Origin: Candidatus Microgenomatus auricola
Lineage (GTDB): Bacteria; Patescibacteriota; Patescibacteriia; UBA9570; XYC2-FULL-38-9
Direction: 5' to 3'
NCBI GenBank assembly: GCA_005239655.1
Contig: SBBP01000031.1
Span: 1-5,042, forward strand
Length of the DNA: 5,042 nt
A program made the position numbers and the translations under genes. The first letter of the stretch is position 1; every line of letters begins with the position of its first letter. Positions 1 through 5,042 of this stretch are shown here, in pieces. The notes beneath the pieces were generated by a model. That model made no database searches. It was not told the DNA's origin and saw only the letters and a list, made by a program, of their open reading frames with translations.

Positions 1-470
1 ACGGCAAGGGCTTCCTCGGCACCAACAACACTGCCATCGATTACTCCGCCGCCGAGCGTCATCAAAATTTCCTGGAAACTACTAAACGTCACTTCAAATG
101 ACGCATCCACTGTCGTACCCAGCACATCCTCAACGACTGACTGCGTGAGCGCAATGTTCCCGAGTTCCTTTCCGTCATCTTCGCGTTCGCCCAGAGCATA
201 GAAATGCGTGATTTTCTGCAATCCCCATTCTTCGTGCTCAACCTTGGTATCGCGGGGAATAGTCAGAACATACGGCTGCTTGACACCATCCTTTGGAATC
301 GAAACCAAAAACAGCACATCAGAGCGAGCACGCTCGCTTCCGCGTTGATCCGACCCGACAATCAACAGGTGGTATTGCGACGGTGCAGTCACATACAGTA
401 ACCCGAACGTCGCCACCAACAGACTGAAAAGCGTGAGAAAAAAACCAGCAAAAAAAGCAGTCGACTTCAT
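1..470 (-). CDS. LytR-CpsA-Psr (LCP) family cell-wall ligase, N-terminal part (3' end outside window)
   Basis: LCP proteins are membrane-anchored enzymes that move undecaprenyl-pyrophosphate-linked glycopolymers onto peptidoglycan, acting on the outer face of the membrane. I translated this frame by hand: 156 codons are visible and the gene is still open at the window edge. Residues 5-29 form one hydrophobic segment (AFFAGFFLTLFSLLVATFGL and onward) after a short lysine-containing start, which fits an N-in signal anchor. Then come family motifs in the right order: LLIVGSDQR at 35-43, RSDVLFLVSIP at 49-59, LTIPRDTKV at 69-77, KITHFYALGE at 86-95 and LGGGV at 139-143. The Asp and Arg residues in GSDQR, RSD and PRD match the metal and pyrophosphate ligands conserved in the family. 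The ATG lies one base after the xseB stop (TAGTATG). A weak GAGAG stands 9 nt upstream. The C-terminal part of the LCP domain is not visible, so the polymer handled cannot be inferred. Confidence 0.9.
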   Translation of the reverse strand, partial: MKSTAFFAGFFLTLFSLLVATFGLLYVTAPSQYHLLIVGSDQRGSERARSDVLFLVSIPKDGVKQPYVLTIPRDTKVEHEEWGLQKITHFYALGEREDDGKELGNIALTQSVVEDVLGTTVDASFEVTFSSFQEILMTLGGGVIDGSVVGAEEALA

Positions 471-471
471 A

Positions 472-714
472 CTATTCATCTCTCGTCGGTTCTTCCGACT
501 CGTCGGTCTTGTACTGTTTTTTTAATTTCTCAATGTTGTGCTCAAATCCACTCAACATCGTGCGAAGGTTCTTCGCAATCTGCAAGCCACGTTCAAACTT
601 CCCCAATCCTTCGTCAACACTCATGCCTTCACGTTCAAAATCCGCAACGATTTTTTCGAGTTCGGCGTACTGTTCAGCAAAGGTGGATTTTGCAGATTTC
701 GATTTCCTTGTCAT
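472..714 (-). CDS. xseB: Exodeoxyribonuclease VII small subunit
   Basis: XseB is the small helical subunit of exonuclease VII. Several copies wrap the coiled-coil region of one XseA to make the cytoplasmic nuclease that degrades single-stranded DNA into oligonucleotides. The 80-aa product has the usual length and layout. It has a charged N-terminus, then FAEQYAELEKIVADFE (12-27), a serine-containing turn MSVDEGLGKFERG (31-43), and a second helix with LQIAKNLRTMLSGFEHNIEKL (44-64). This matches the family pattern of F..A..ELE.IV..LE....SLE..L..YE.G..L...C. The tail (65-80) is acidic and probably disordered. Its ATG shares the ATGA with the xseA stop, so the two subunits are probably made by coupled translation. 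No Shine-Dalgarno sequence is visible upstream, which supports coupling. The partner lying immediately upstream makes the assignment firm despite the small size. Confidence 0.94.
   Translation of the reverse strand: MTRKSKSAKSTFAEQYAELEKIVADFEREGMSVDEGLGKFERGLQIAKNLRTMLSGFEHNIEKLKKQYKTDESEEPTRDE
711..714 (-). promoter_or_regulatory. ATGA stop/start overlap, xseA to xseB
   Basis: The minus strand reads CGATGACA: TGA ends xseA and ATG opens xseB in the next frame. No purine-rich ribosome site is seen upstream of the ATG. Coupled translation would tie small-subunit output to large-subunit output, though ExoVII needs more XseB than XseA, so coupling alone would not set the ratio. Confidence 0.7.
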
Positions 715-1877
715 CGCGTTTCGTCTACGGTGGAGTGAACGCTGCCATCCGCAAATCGAGTAGTCAACACCTGCCCGACGTGCGTCTGTACTGCAGATCG
801 CACCAACGATCCCTCAGCGTCAAGCGTCATGGTATACCCCCGCTTCAAGACATGCAATGGGTTCATGGATTGCAATAATTGCGAGAGGTGACCGAGTCGT
901 GTTTTTGCCAACACCAATTCGGATTCATGTGTCCGCAGCGTAACGCAGAGACGTTGATTCATACGTGTCACGGCGTCGCTCTGCTGCCGTGCGCACCGGT
1001 CGAGCACGTTGACTGCGCTGCCGACATGCTCGTGCAAAACCTGCACATGCGCAGACAGCCGGTGTTCGCATTGACTGATCAATGCCGAGATCGCACTCAG
1101 GACATCACGTTGATCTGGCACCACCAACTCTGCAGCGTTTGTTGGTGTTGACGCACGTACATCAGCAACAAGGTCCGCCAACGTCACGTCACGCTCATGA
1201 CCAACGGCAGAAACGACTGGAATACGAGATGCAAAAATCGCACGCACGACCTCCTCGGAATTGAATGCCTGCAAATCCTCCAATGATCCGCCACCACGTG
1301 TCAAAATGAGACATTCCAAATCCGGATGAAAGTGGTTGATGGCACGCAACCCCTCGACAATGCGTGCCGCGGCGTGCGCACCTTGCACCGGCACATCCGC
1401 ATGGACAATGTGCAGACCAGACCACCGATTGCGTAAAATGCGCAACACGTCTGAATAGGCTGCAGCGTCCTGACTCGTCACCAAACCAATGCGGCCCGGA
1501 AAACGCGGAAGCCGTCGCTTGCGCTCTTGGTCAAACAACCCTTCCTTTGTGAGTTTCGCTTTGAGCAGTTCGAATGCCTTGCGCAACGATCCGTGTCCAA
1601 CCAGTTCGATCTGCCGTGGGCGAAACACGAATTGCCCTTTCTTGAACACGGTCGGTGAACCGACAGCGCGAATTTCCATGCCATCATCCAGTGGCGTCTG
1701 CAGTTGAAACGCCAATGCAAAGCAGGAAATAACCGATACATCATCCTTCAACGAAAACCACACAAAACGATTTTGGGAAACGTGGTAATCACACACCTCT
1801 CCTTGAATGGCAACGGTCACTTGCCCAAGGAGTTCGTTCATCTCTTCACGAAACTCAGTAACGGAGTAGACCTTCAT
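711..1877 (-). CDS. xseA: Exodeoxyribonuclease VII large subunit
   Basis: XseA is the catalytic subunit of ExoVII, a metal-independent exonuclease acting on single-stranded DNA from either end. It works in repair and in clearing displaced strands. The 388-aa protein starts directly in the N-terminal OB-fold (about 3-92; VAIQGEVCDYHVSQNRFVWF at 22-41). The linker EGLFDQERKRRLPRFP (112-127) leads into the catalytic domain, with IGLVTSQDAAAYSDVLRIL at 130-148, PVQGAHAA at 163-170, TRGGGSLEDLQAFNSEEVVR at 193-212 and AVGHERDVTLADLVADVRAS at 224-243. The His and Asp of GHERD correspond to residues known to be needed in the E. coli enzyme. A shortened coiled-coil stretch follows (about 255-335), then the conserved C-terminal NPLHVLKRGYTM (339-350) and FADGSV. 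E. coli XseA is about 456 aa, and the shortage appears to lie in the coiled-coil region that binds XseB. The ATG is 8 nt after the preceding stop, with a weak TAGG upstream. The stop overlaps the xseB start. Confidence 0.97.
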   Translation of the reverse strand: MKVYSVTEFREEMNELLGQVTVAIQGEVCDYHVSQNRFVWFSLKDDVSVISCFALAFQLQTPLDDGMEIRAVGSPTVFKKGQFVFRPRQIELVGHGSLRKAFELLKAKLTKEGLFDQERKRRLPRFPGRIGLVTSQDAAAYSDVLRILRNRWSGLHIVHADVPVQGAHAAARIVEGLRAINHFHPDLECLILTRGGGSLEDLQAFNSEEVVRAIFASRIPVVSAVGHERDVTLADLVADVRASTPTNAAELVVPDQRDVLSAISALISQCEHRLSAHVQVLHEHVGSAVNVLDRCARQQSDAVTRMNQRLCVTLRTHESELVLAKTRLGHLSQLLQSMNPLHVLKRGYTMTLDAEGSLVRSAVQTHVGQVLTTRFADGSVHSTVDETR

Positions 1878-1885
1878 GGCAGAAC

Positions 1886-2125
1886 CTACAACTCAACGTA
1901 AAATGTCCACTTGTCCTGCTGATACAAACGATAGTCCTCATTGTCATACGGCGAACGAAGCACCAGGTAGTCAGACCATTGTGTTTTAAAGATCAGGTCT
2001 GGATTGTCGGCGATTCGACGTGCGATGCTGTCAACAACATACGCATCAACATCCTTCCCCGCATGGAAATAGACTTCTCGCTCTCCCTCAGGAGCTTGAA
2101 TTCGTGTTCGATAACGATACGCCAT
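1886..2125 (-). CDS. Small protein of unknown function (79 aa)
   Basis: I do not recognise this protein. It is 79 aa, soluble-looking, with no membrane segment, signal peptide or cysteines. It is rich in Tyr, Arg and Asp. The N-terminal part reads like a beta-strand pair (YRYRTRIQAP and REVYFHAG). A likely helix follows at about 27-39 (DAYVVDSIARRIA), then strand-like aromatic segments to the end (DYLVLRSPYDNEDYRLYQQD, then KWTFYVEL). I judge it real from context. It fills the space between the HAD gene and xseA exactly, starting 6 nt after one stop and ending 8 nt before the next start, on the operon strand. Without it there would be an unusual gap of about 250 nt in an otherwise gapless block. 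No clear Shine-Dalgarno precedes the ATG, as at most starts here. A role with ExoVII is possible from position only. Confidence 0.68.
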   Translation of the reverse strand: MAYRYRTRIQAPEGEREVYFHAGKDVDAYVVDSIARRIADNPDLIFKTQWSDYLVLRSPYDNEDYRLYQQDKWTFYVEL

Positions 2126-2131
2126 AGAGAG

Positions 2132-2737
2132 TTATGTTAAAAGATCTTCAATAGTGAATGAGAGGTCATGCACTTCTGCATCTGCGTGGGCACATGGCTC
2201 GGCGTCATACGGCGTTGCTGGCCGACGCACCCAAACGGCAAACGCATCTGGCCGAACGATCTTCATTGCGTCGATCTCTGAACCGCGATCGTTAATCAGC
2301 ACCAGTGCTGCCTCACCTGCCCACTGTTTGAGCATATCGGCTTTGGGCTGGTTTATCACCACCACTTCATCGACGAGCGAATCCAATGCGGTACCGTTCA
2401 TCTTCCGTTCCTGCCACGCCGGAAAACCAAACGACAGCAGGATGATGGTGTGCCGCGCACGGTGACGTTGCAAAAAACCCATCGCATCTGGAAACAAAAA
2501 CTCATCGGTGTGAGCAAGCACACTGCCAATCACCTCACCAACCAGCAATCGTGTTTGGCCGGTTGCGAGTATATCAAGATGGTGTTCAATATCATACAGT
2601 TTCTTTGCCTTCAACTCTCGTTCCGCGGTGCGGTAGTGCTGCTCGGTAATGCCAAGAGGAATAAGCGCAGCAATACACGCCCGTCGCATGGCTTCGGTGT
2701 TAAACAGCGTATAATCAAAGTCGACTAGGAGTTGCAT
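2132..2737 (-). CDS. HAD-superfamily hydrolase, substrate unknown
   Basis: This is a soluble haloacid-dehalogenase-fold protein of 201 aa, probably a phosphatase using Mg2+ and an aspartyl-phosphate intermediate. The four HAD motifs are visible. Motif I is DFDYTLF at 6-12, with nucleophile D6 and acid/base D8. Motif II is the Ser in ILLSFG (S102). Motif III is the Lys in NQPKADML (K132). Motif IV is the acidic cluster in LINDRGSEID (D150, E154, D156). The segment between motifs I and II (about 14-88) is largely helical, as in a C1-type cap that sets substrate choice. The ATG lies inside the end of the CofD/YvcK-like gene, a 13-nt overlap. This start is preferred because the nucleophile strand follows it at once (MQLLVDFDYT). 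The tail after 175 (EPCAHADAEVHDLSF) is not family-specific. The substrate cannot be told from sequence. The sugar-nucleotide neighbours make a sugar phosphate a possible guess, and a nucleotide phosphatase is equally open. Confidence 0.82.
   Translation of the reverse strand: MQLLVDFDYTLFNTEAMRRACIAALIPLGITEQHYRTAERELKAKKLYDIEHHLDILATGQTRLLVGEVIGSVLAHTDEFLFPDAMGFLQRHRARHTIILLSFGFPAWQERKMNGTALDSLVDEVVVINQPKADMLKQWAGEAALVLINDRGSEIDAMKIVRPDAFAVWVRRPATPYDAEPCAHADAEVHDLSFTIEDLLT
2725..2737 (-). promoter_or_regulatory. 13-nt coding overlap, CofD/YvcK-like gene to HAD gene
   Basis: The last codons of the CofD/YvcK-like gene (encoding CNS and a TAG stop) also hold the ATG and first codons of the HAD gene (MQLL) in another frame. 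Both frames are supported by family motifs close to the overlap on the HAD side. It is the longest overlap in the window and again suggests reinitiation, since the bases before the ATG show no Shine-Dalgarno. Confidence 0.65.
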
Positions 2738-3660
2738 AGTGTGTTGATGACTGCAGCAACCTTTTCACCGGAAATGCGTGTGGGTTGATGCTCGTCAGCG
2801 ATATCGGCACAGCGTAATTCAACGCGCGCGTCACTCAATGGTTGCAGTGGTACGCAGGGTTCAGCGTCATCAGATAGTTCGCGAGTCCCCGAATCCACGA
2901 GCAGCGTATGTAATTGTGCTGGAGCAAGGTAGCGTTGAAACACACGAGCAAAGTCATCGGTAGTAAAACCGTTCGTTTCACCGGCTTTGGTAGAACCATT
3001 ACACACGGCAACCACTCGAGCGCTTCCTTCGGCAATCGATTGACCGACTCCATCCACTAACAAATTCGGTACGATGCTGGTATAGAGGTCCCCCATGCTC
3101 AGGACAACCAGGTCTGCGTCACGCAGTGCAATACGCACAGCTGGCGTTGCCGAGACACTCGGCTCCAGCCACAACTGTTCAATACGCAATGCCGGGTCAT
3201 GCGTCGGCACGTCAATATTGGTTTCACCATTCACAACTGTGCCGTCACTCAGGCGAGCACAGAGTTGCGCGAGTGCATCAGTCACTGGCAACACACGTCC
3301 ACGTGCACCACATGAACGCATCAACGAATCGATCGCCTCTTGTGGGTTGTTTAACTCTCGCATCAATGCCGCCAAAACAATATTCCCGACAGGGTGCGGT
3401 GCAAGCGGCCCATCCGTGAAGCGGTAGTTCCACAGGCGATCGCGTGCGTCATCCGACGAAGAGAGCGCAAGAATACAACGACGGAGGTCGCCAGGTGGAA
3501 GCACATGATAGGCCTCGCGCAATACGCCGCTCGAACCACCGTTATCCATCACCGAAACAACGGCGGTGATATCGTGTGATGACGATGCCAAAAAACGCAA
3601 TAACTCAGGTTGTCCAGTGCCACCACCAATAGTAACAATTTTTGCCATAACGTATGGCAT
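2725..3660 (-). CDS. CofD/YvcK-like protein (gluconeogenesis-factor type)
   Basis: This belongs to the Rossmann-like family containing CofD (2-phospho-lactate transferase) and YvcK. B. subtilis YvcK affects cell shape and carbon use and is reported to bind UDP-GlcNAc. At 311 aa the length fits YvcK. Visible motifs are IVTIGGGTGQPELLRFL (8-24), VSVMDNGGSSGVLR (35-48), LPPGDLRRCILALS (54-67), WNYRF (77-81), HPVGNIVLAAL (89-99), GRVLPVTDA (121-129), DGTVVNGETNI (139-149), DLYTSIVPNLLVDG (191-204) and CNGSTKAGETNGF (220-232). The absence of F420 genes nearby and the YvcK-like motifs argue for the YvcK branch. Two positions are unusual: the common GPGS/GPGD before LYTSI is SMGD, and the common DDGGSSG is DNGGSSG. 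The start taken here is the ATG that overlaps the preceding stop by one base (TAATG). A second ATG four codons in (at 3648), closer to the first beta-strand, is also possible. Enzymatic activity is uncertain; a sugar-nucleotide-binding regulator is likely. Confidence 0.9.
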   Translation of the reverse strand: MPYVMAKIVTIGGGTGQPELLRFLASSSHDITAVVSVMDNGGSSGVLREAYHVLPPGDLRRCILALSSSDDARDRLWNYRFTDGPLAPHPVGNIVLAALMRELNNPQEAIDSLMRSCGARGRVLPVTDALAQLCARLSDGTVVNGETNIDVPTHDPALRIEQLWLEPSVSATPAVRIALRDADLVVLSMGDLYTSIVPNLLVDGVGQSIAEGSARVVAVCNGSTKAGETNGFTTDDFARVFQRYLAPAQLHTLLVDSGTRELSDDAEPCVPLQPLSDARVELRCADIADEHQPTRISGEKVAAVINTLCNS

Positions 3661-4376
3661 TATACACGTTTGTCTTGCGCAAGAAAACGCTCAATCACTG
3701 GAATGTCATCGGGCTTCGTGAGTGTCACCCATTCTCCGTCCACGCGATCCGCTTTCACGCGGCGATCTGCTGCTAATCGATTCAAGACATCCACAAACTC
3801 GTATTCGCCACGCGGCGAGAGAGCAACGCTCTGCGCCACATCGATCACCTCAGGTTGGCAGACGTAGAGACCCAGATTGATGAGCGTGCTCACCGGTTGT
3901 GCGGGTTTTTCAACGACCTCCTGTACAAAACCATCCGCATCAACACGGACAACCCCAAACGAACGAGGGTCCTCGGAAGCACCAACCGCAACATGGGTAT
4001 ACCCATCGTCGTGCAGCGTACGCATGATCGAGGAATGGTAGAGCATGTCTGCGTTGTACAAGATAAACGCCTCATCGTTAATCTGCGAGGCTGCGGCACG
4101 CACCACAACCGCAGTTCCGTAAGCATCACCCACAACCGCAGTCTGATCAATGAGAGTGACTGGATACGGCAACTGCTGGATATAGTCGCGCATCTGTTCA
4201 AAATGATGCCCAGCAACAACAATCATCTTGCGACATCCGATGTCGCGTAGAGACTCTAAAACGTAGTGTAAAAACGACTGGCCACAAATCGGCACGAGTG
4301 GCTTTGGGAGGGAGTCGGAAAGCGCGCCCATGCGAGTTCCACGTCCAGCCGCTGCAATGACCGCAGTACGAATCAT
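3660..4376 (-). CDS. Sugar-phosphate nucleotidyltransferase (single-domain NTP_transferase)
   Basis: This family joins an NTP to a sugar 1-phosphate, giving a nucleotide sugar plus pyrophosphate, in the cytoplasm. The 238-aa protein is one Rossmann-like domain. It has the nucleotide-binding loop AVIAAAGRGTRMG (5-17), PKPLVPICGQSFLHYVLESL (24-43, with the conserved Lys at 25), the metal-site Asp in ILYNADM (D110), FGVVRVDADGFVQEVVEKP (140-158), INLGLYV (166-172) and GEYEFVDVLNRL (190-201). There is no left-handed beta-helix or acyltransferase domain, so it is not a full GlmU. Size and style recall MurU, heptose/mannose-1-P or glucose-1-P nucleotidyltransferases. The sugar and base cannot be decided. 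I chose the ATG at 4376, which forms an ATGA overlap with the upstream stop and puts the nucleotide loop right at the N-terminus. A GTG 42 nt upstream (4418) would add 14 residues of no family character. Where relatives have W-x-D-x-G-T-P, this protein has WVTLTKP (216-222). Confidence 0.92.
   Translation of the reverse strand: MIRTAVIAAAGRGTRMGALSDSLPKPLVPICGQSFLHYVLESLRDIGCRKMIVVAGHHFEQMRDYIQQLPYPVTLIDQTAVVGDAYGTAVVVRAAASQINDEAFILYNADMLYHSSIMRTLHDDGYTHVAVGASEDPRSFGVVRVDADGFVQEVVEKPAQPVSTLINLGLYVCQPEVIDVAQSVALSPRGEYEFVDVLNRLAADRRVKADRVDGEWVTLTKPDDIPVIERFLAQDKRV
4373..4376 (-). promoter_or_regulatory. ATGA stop/start overlap, FemAB-type gene to nucleotidyltransferase gene
   Basis: The minus strand reads ATGA here: TGA ends the transferase and ATG opens the nucleotidyltransferase. 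The 15-20 nt before the ATG are pyrimidine-rich and hold no Shine-Dalgarno-like run, so reinitiation by the terminating ribosome is the simplest way to start the second gene. This junction decides the start of the nucleotidyltransferase against the upstream GTG at 4418. Confidence 0.7.
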
Positions 4377-5042
4377 AGAGAACGGAGATGATGCGCGATG
4401 CGGTACAGTCTTCGCCACAACGGCTGACGGACCAATTCAAATGTACCGTGGTATGTGCGCACTCCGCCACCAAATCCGGCCTTGAAACGTGAAACAGAAG
4501 CCAGACGGTGCGTCTCGTCACCTTCAGGAGCGATGCCGTAAAAGTCGTATGCGATATCACCACGAGCATGTGCACGTTGAATACCGCTCCACTGCAAGAG
4601 GTAGGGGGCCATATATTCTTTTTTGACATGCGTTGAAGCGCCATGCACGTACGACGTTACGCCTCGATACGAAATACAGATATTCATCGCCAAAATATCC
4701 TGTCCATGCTGCGCAACGCCCAGTTCTAACAATCCTGCATCACCAAGCACACGAAGCATCGTCGCGTAGTATGCACGCGGATGCGAACGAATACCTTGGC
4801 GTGCACTGGTCTCCGTCACCAACGACCACCACTGATCGCTCAATGCATCCCACTGGGGGTCCTCATTCCGTGTCCACCACTGCACCTGCACACCTTTTTT
4901 TTCGGCAAGCCCAATGTTATAACGCGTCTTCTGTTTCATCTGCGCACGTAACGCATCCAACCCCGCGTGCAGATCCAACACACGAGTCACCGCCGGCTCA
5001 ACGTCGTGCACCGGGATGCCCTGGTCCGCAAACGTACCCGAG
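4373..5042 (-). CDS. FemA/FemB-family peptidoglycan bridge aminoacyltransferase, C-terminal part (5' end outside window)
   Basis: FemABX enzymes add amino acids from aminoacyl-tRNA to the stem peptide of lipid II, building the peptidoglycan cross-bridge on the cytoplasmic side. The frame stays open to the right edge (SGTFADQGIPVHDVEPAVT is readable above the first internal GTG at 5011), so the true start lies outside and the GTG is not the start. About 223 residues are visible. From the GTG, the hallmark MKQKTRYNIGLAEKKGVQV is at 25-43, followed by a GNAT-like half. This half has LAMNICISYRGVTSYVHGAS (107-126), a KKEYMAPYLLQWSGIQRA stretch (129-146), DIAYDFYGIAP (152-162) and VSRFKAGFGGGVRTYHGTFE (173-192). 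These fit the family pattern of Y.HGAS...PYLLQW, YDF.GIAP and RFK.GFGG. The C-terminus is basic and amphipathic (WRRLYRIAHHLRSL), which may help membrane contact. The amino acid donated cannot be inferred. The stop overlaps the next gene in an ATGA. Confidence 0.92.
   Translation of the reverse strand, partial: SGTFADQGIPVHDVEPAVTRVLDLHAGLDALRAQMKQKTRYNIGLAEKKGVQVQWWTRNEDPQWDALSDQWWSLVTETSARQGIRSHPRAYYATMLRVLGDAGLLELGVAQHGQDILAMNICISYRGVTSYVHGASTHVKKEYMAPYLLQWSGIQRAHARGDIAYDFYGIAPEGDETHRLASVSRFKAGFGGGVRTYHGTFELVRQPLWRRLYRIAHHLRSL

Noticed and set aside
323..338. Perfect 7-bp inverted repeat (AGCGAGC / GCTCGCT) with a 2-base loop
   Set aside because: It lies inside the LCP coding region where the codons spell conserved family residues (SERARS before DV), has no T-run after it, and is better explained by coding than by a terminator or operator.
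2154..2465. 103-aa open frame on the plus strand
   Set aside because: It is antisense to the HAD gene, whose catalytic motifs are clear; the plus-strand product has shadow-like Ser/Arg/Ala composition.
3095..3427. 110-aa open frame on the plus strand
   Set aside because: It is antisense to the CofD/YvcK-like gene, its composition is Ser/Arg/Ala-rich as expected from a shadow frame, and no motif is visible.
3855..4250. 131-aa open frame on the plus strand
   Set aside because: It lies wholly antisense to the well-supported nucleotidyltransferase, has no recognisable family motif, and the plus strand shows no other supported gene.
4377..4418. GTG start at 4418 giving a 252-aa nucleotidyltransferase
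   Set aside because: The extra 14 residues have no family character and would overlap the FemAB-type gene by 46 nt, whereas the ATG at 4376 forms a clean ATGA overlap and places the nucleotide loop at the usual position.
4198..4644. 148-aa open frame on the minus strand in another phase
   Set aside because: It overlaps the 3' part of the FemAB-type gene and the 5' part of the nucleotidyltransferase gene, both supported by motifs. Its product is Cys/Trp/His-rich without family features.
4895..4902. A8 run on the minus strand (A_AAA_AAA slippery heptamer) in the FemAB-type gene; a similar A7 at 517-523 in xseB
   Set aside because: Both encode Lys-Lys within expected family sequence (AEKKGV and EKLKKQY), both downstream frames remain intact with full motifs, and no stimulatory structure was evident, so programmed frameshifting is not supported.
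1..5042. Possible alternative genetic code with TGA as glycine, as in some Patescibacteria
   Set aside because: TGA ends xseA and the FemAB-type gene exactly at ATGA junctions with the next gene, and no in-frame TGA occurs inside any gene, so TGA acts as a stop.

Overview
The window is an almost gap-free block of eight co-directional genes, all on the minus strand, so transcription runs from the right end to the left. The two end genes run off the window. The DNA is of middling GC and uses ATG starts. TGA ends two of the genes (xseA and the FemAB-type gene), so TGA is a stop here and not a glycine codon. The protein flavours suggest an uncultivated Patescibacteria (Candidate Phyla Radiation) bacterium. 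These are a FemAB-type transferase with an MKQKTRYNI motif, a CofD/YvcK-like protein with a CNGSTKAGETNGF segment, a short stand-alone nucleotidyltransferase and a compact ExoVII. This placement is inferred from sequence style and was not tested by a search.

The right half (about 2725-5042) begins with the C-terminal two thirds or so of a FemA/FemB-family peptidoglycan bridge transferase. Next come a single-domain sugar-phosphate nucleotidyltransferase and a CofD/YvcK-like protein. All three overlap one another by 1-4 nt. The middle (about 1886-2737) holds a HAD-superfamily hydrolase and a 79-aa protein I do not recognise. The left part (1-1877) holds xseA and xseB, the two subunits of exodeoxyribonuclease VII, joined by an ATGA overlap. 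They are followed one base later by the N-terminal part of a membrane-anchored LytR-CpsA-Psr (LCP) protein. No line of the supplied reading frames covers that LCP gene, because it is open at the window edge.

Functionally the block mixes cell-envelope genes with DNA-processing genes. The envelope set is the FemAB transferase, the nucleotidyltransferase, possibly the YvcK-like protein, and the LCP ligase. The ExoVII pair sits in the middle. Junctions are between 13 nt of overlap and 8 nt of gap, and most starts have no recognisable Shine-Dalgarno sequence. One polycistronic transcript with translational coupling is therefore likely. I found no RNA gene, mobile element, CRISPR array, promoter or terminator, and no intergenic stretch longer than 8 nt. 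I do not see a convincing new biological system. The most useful leads are the unknown 79-aa protein and the altered active-site motifs in the nucleotidyltransferase and the YvcK-like protein.
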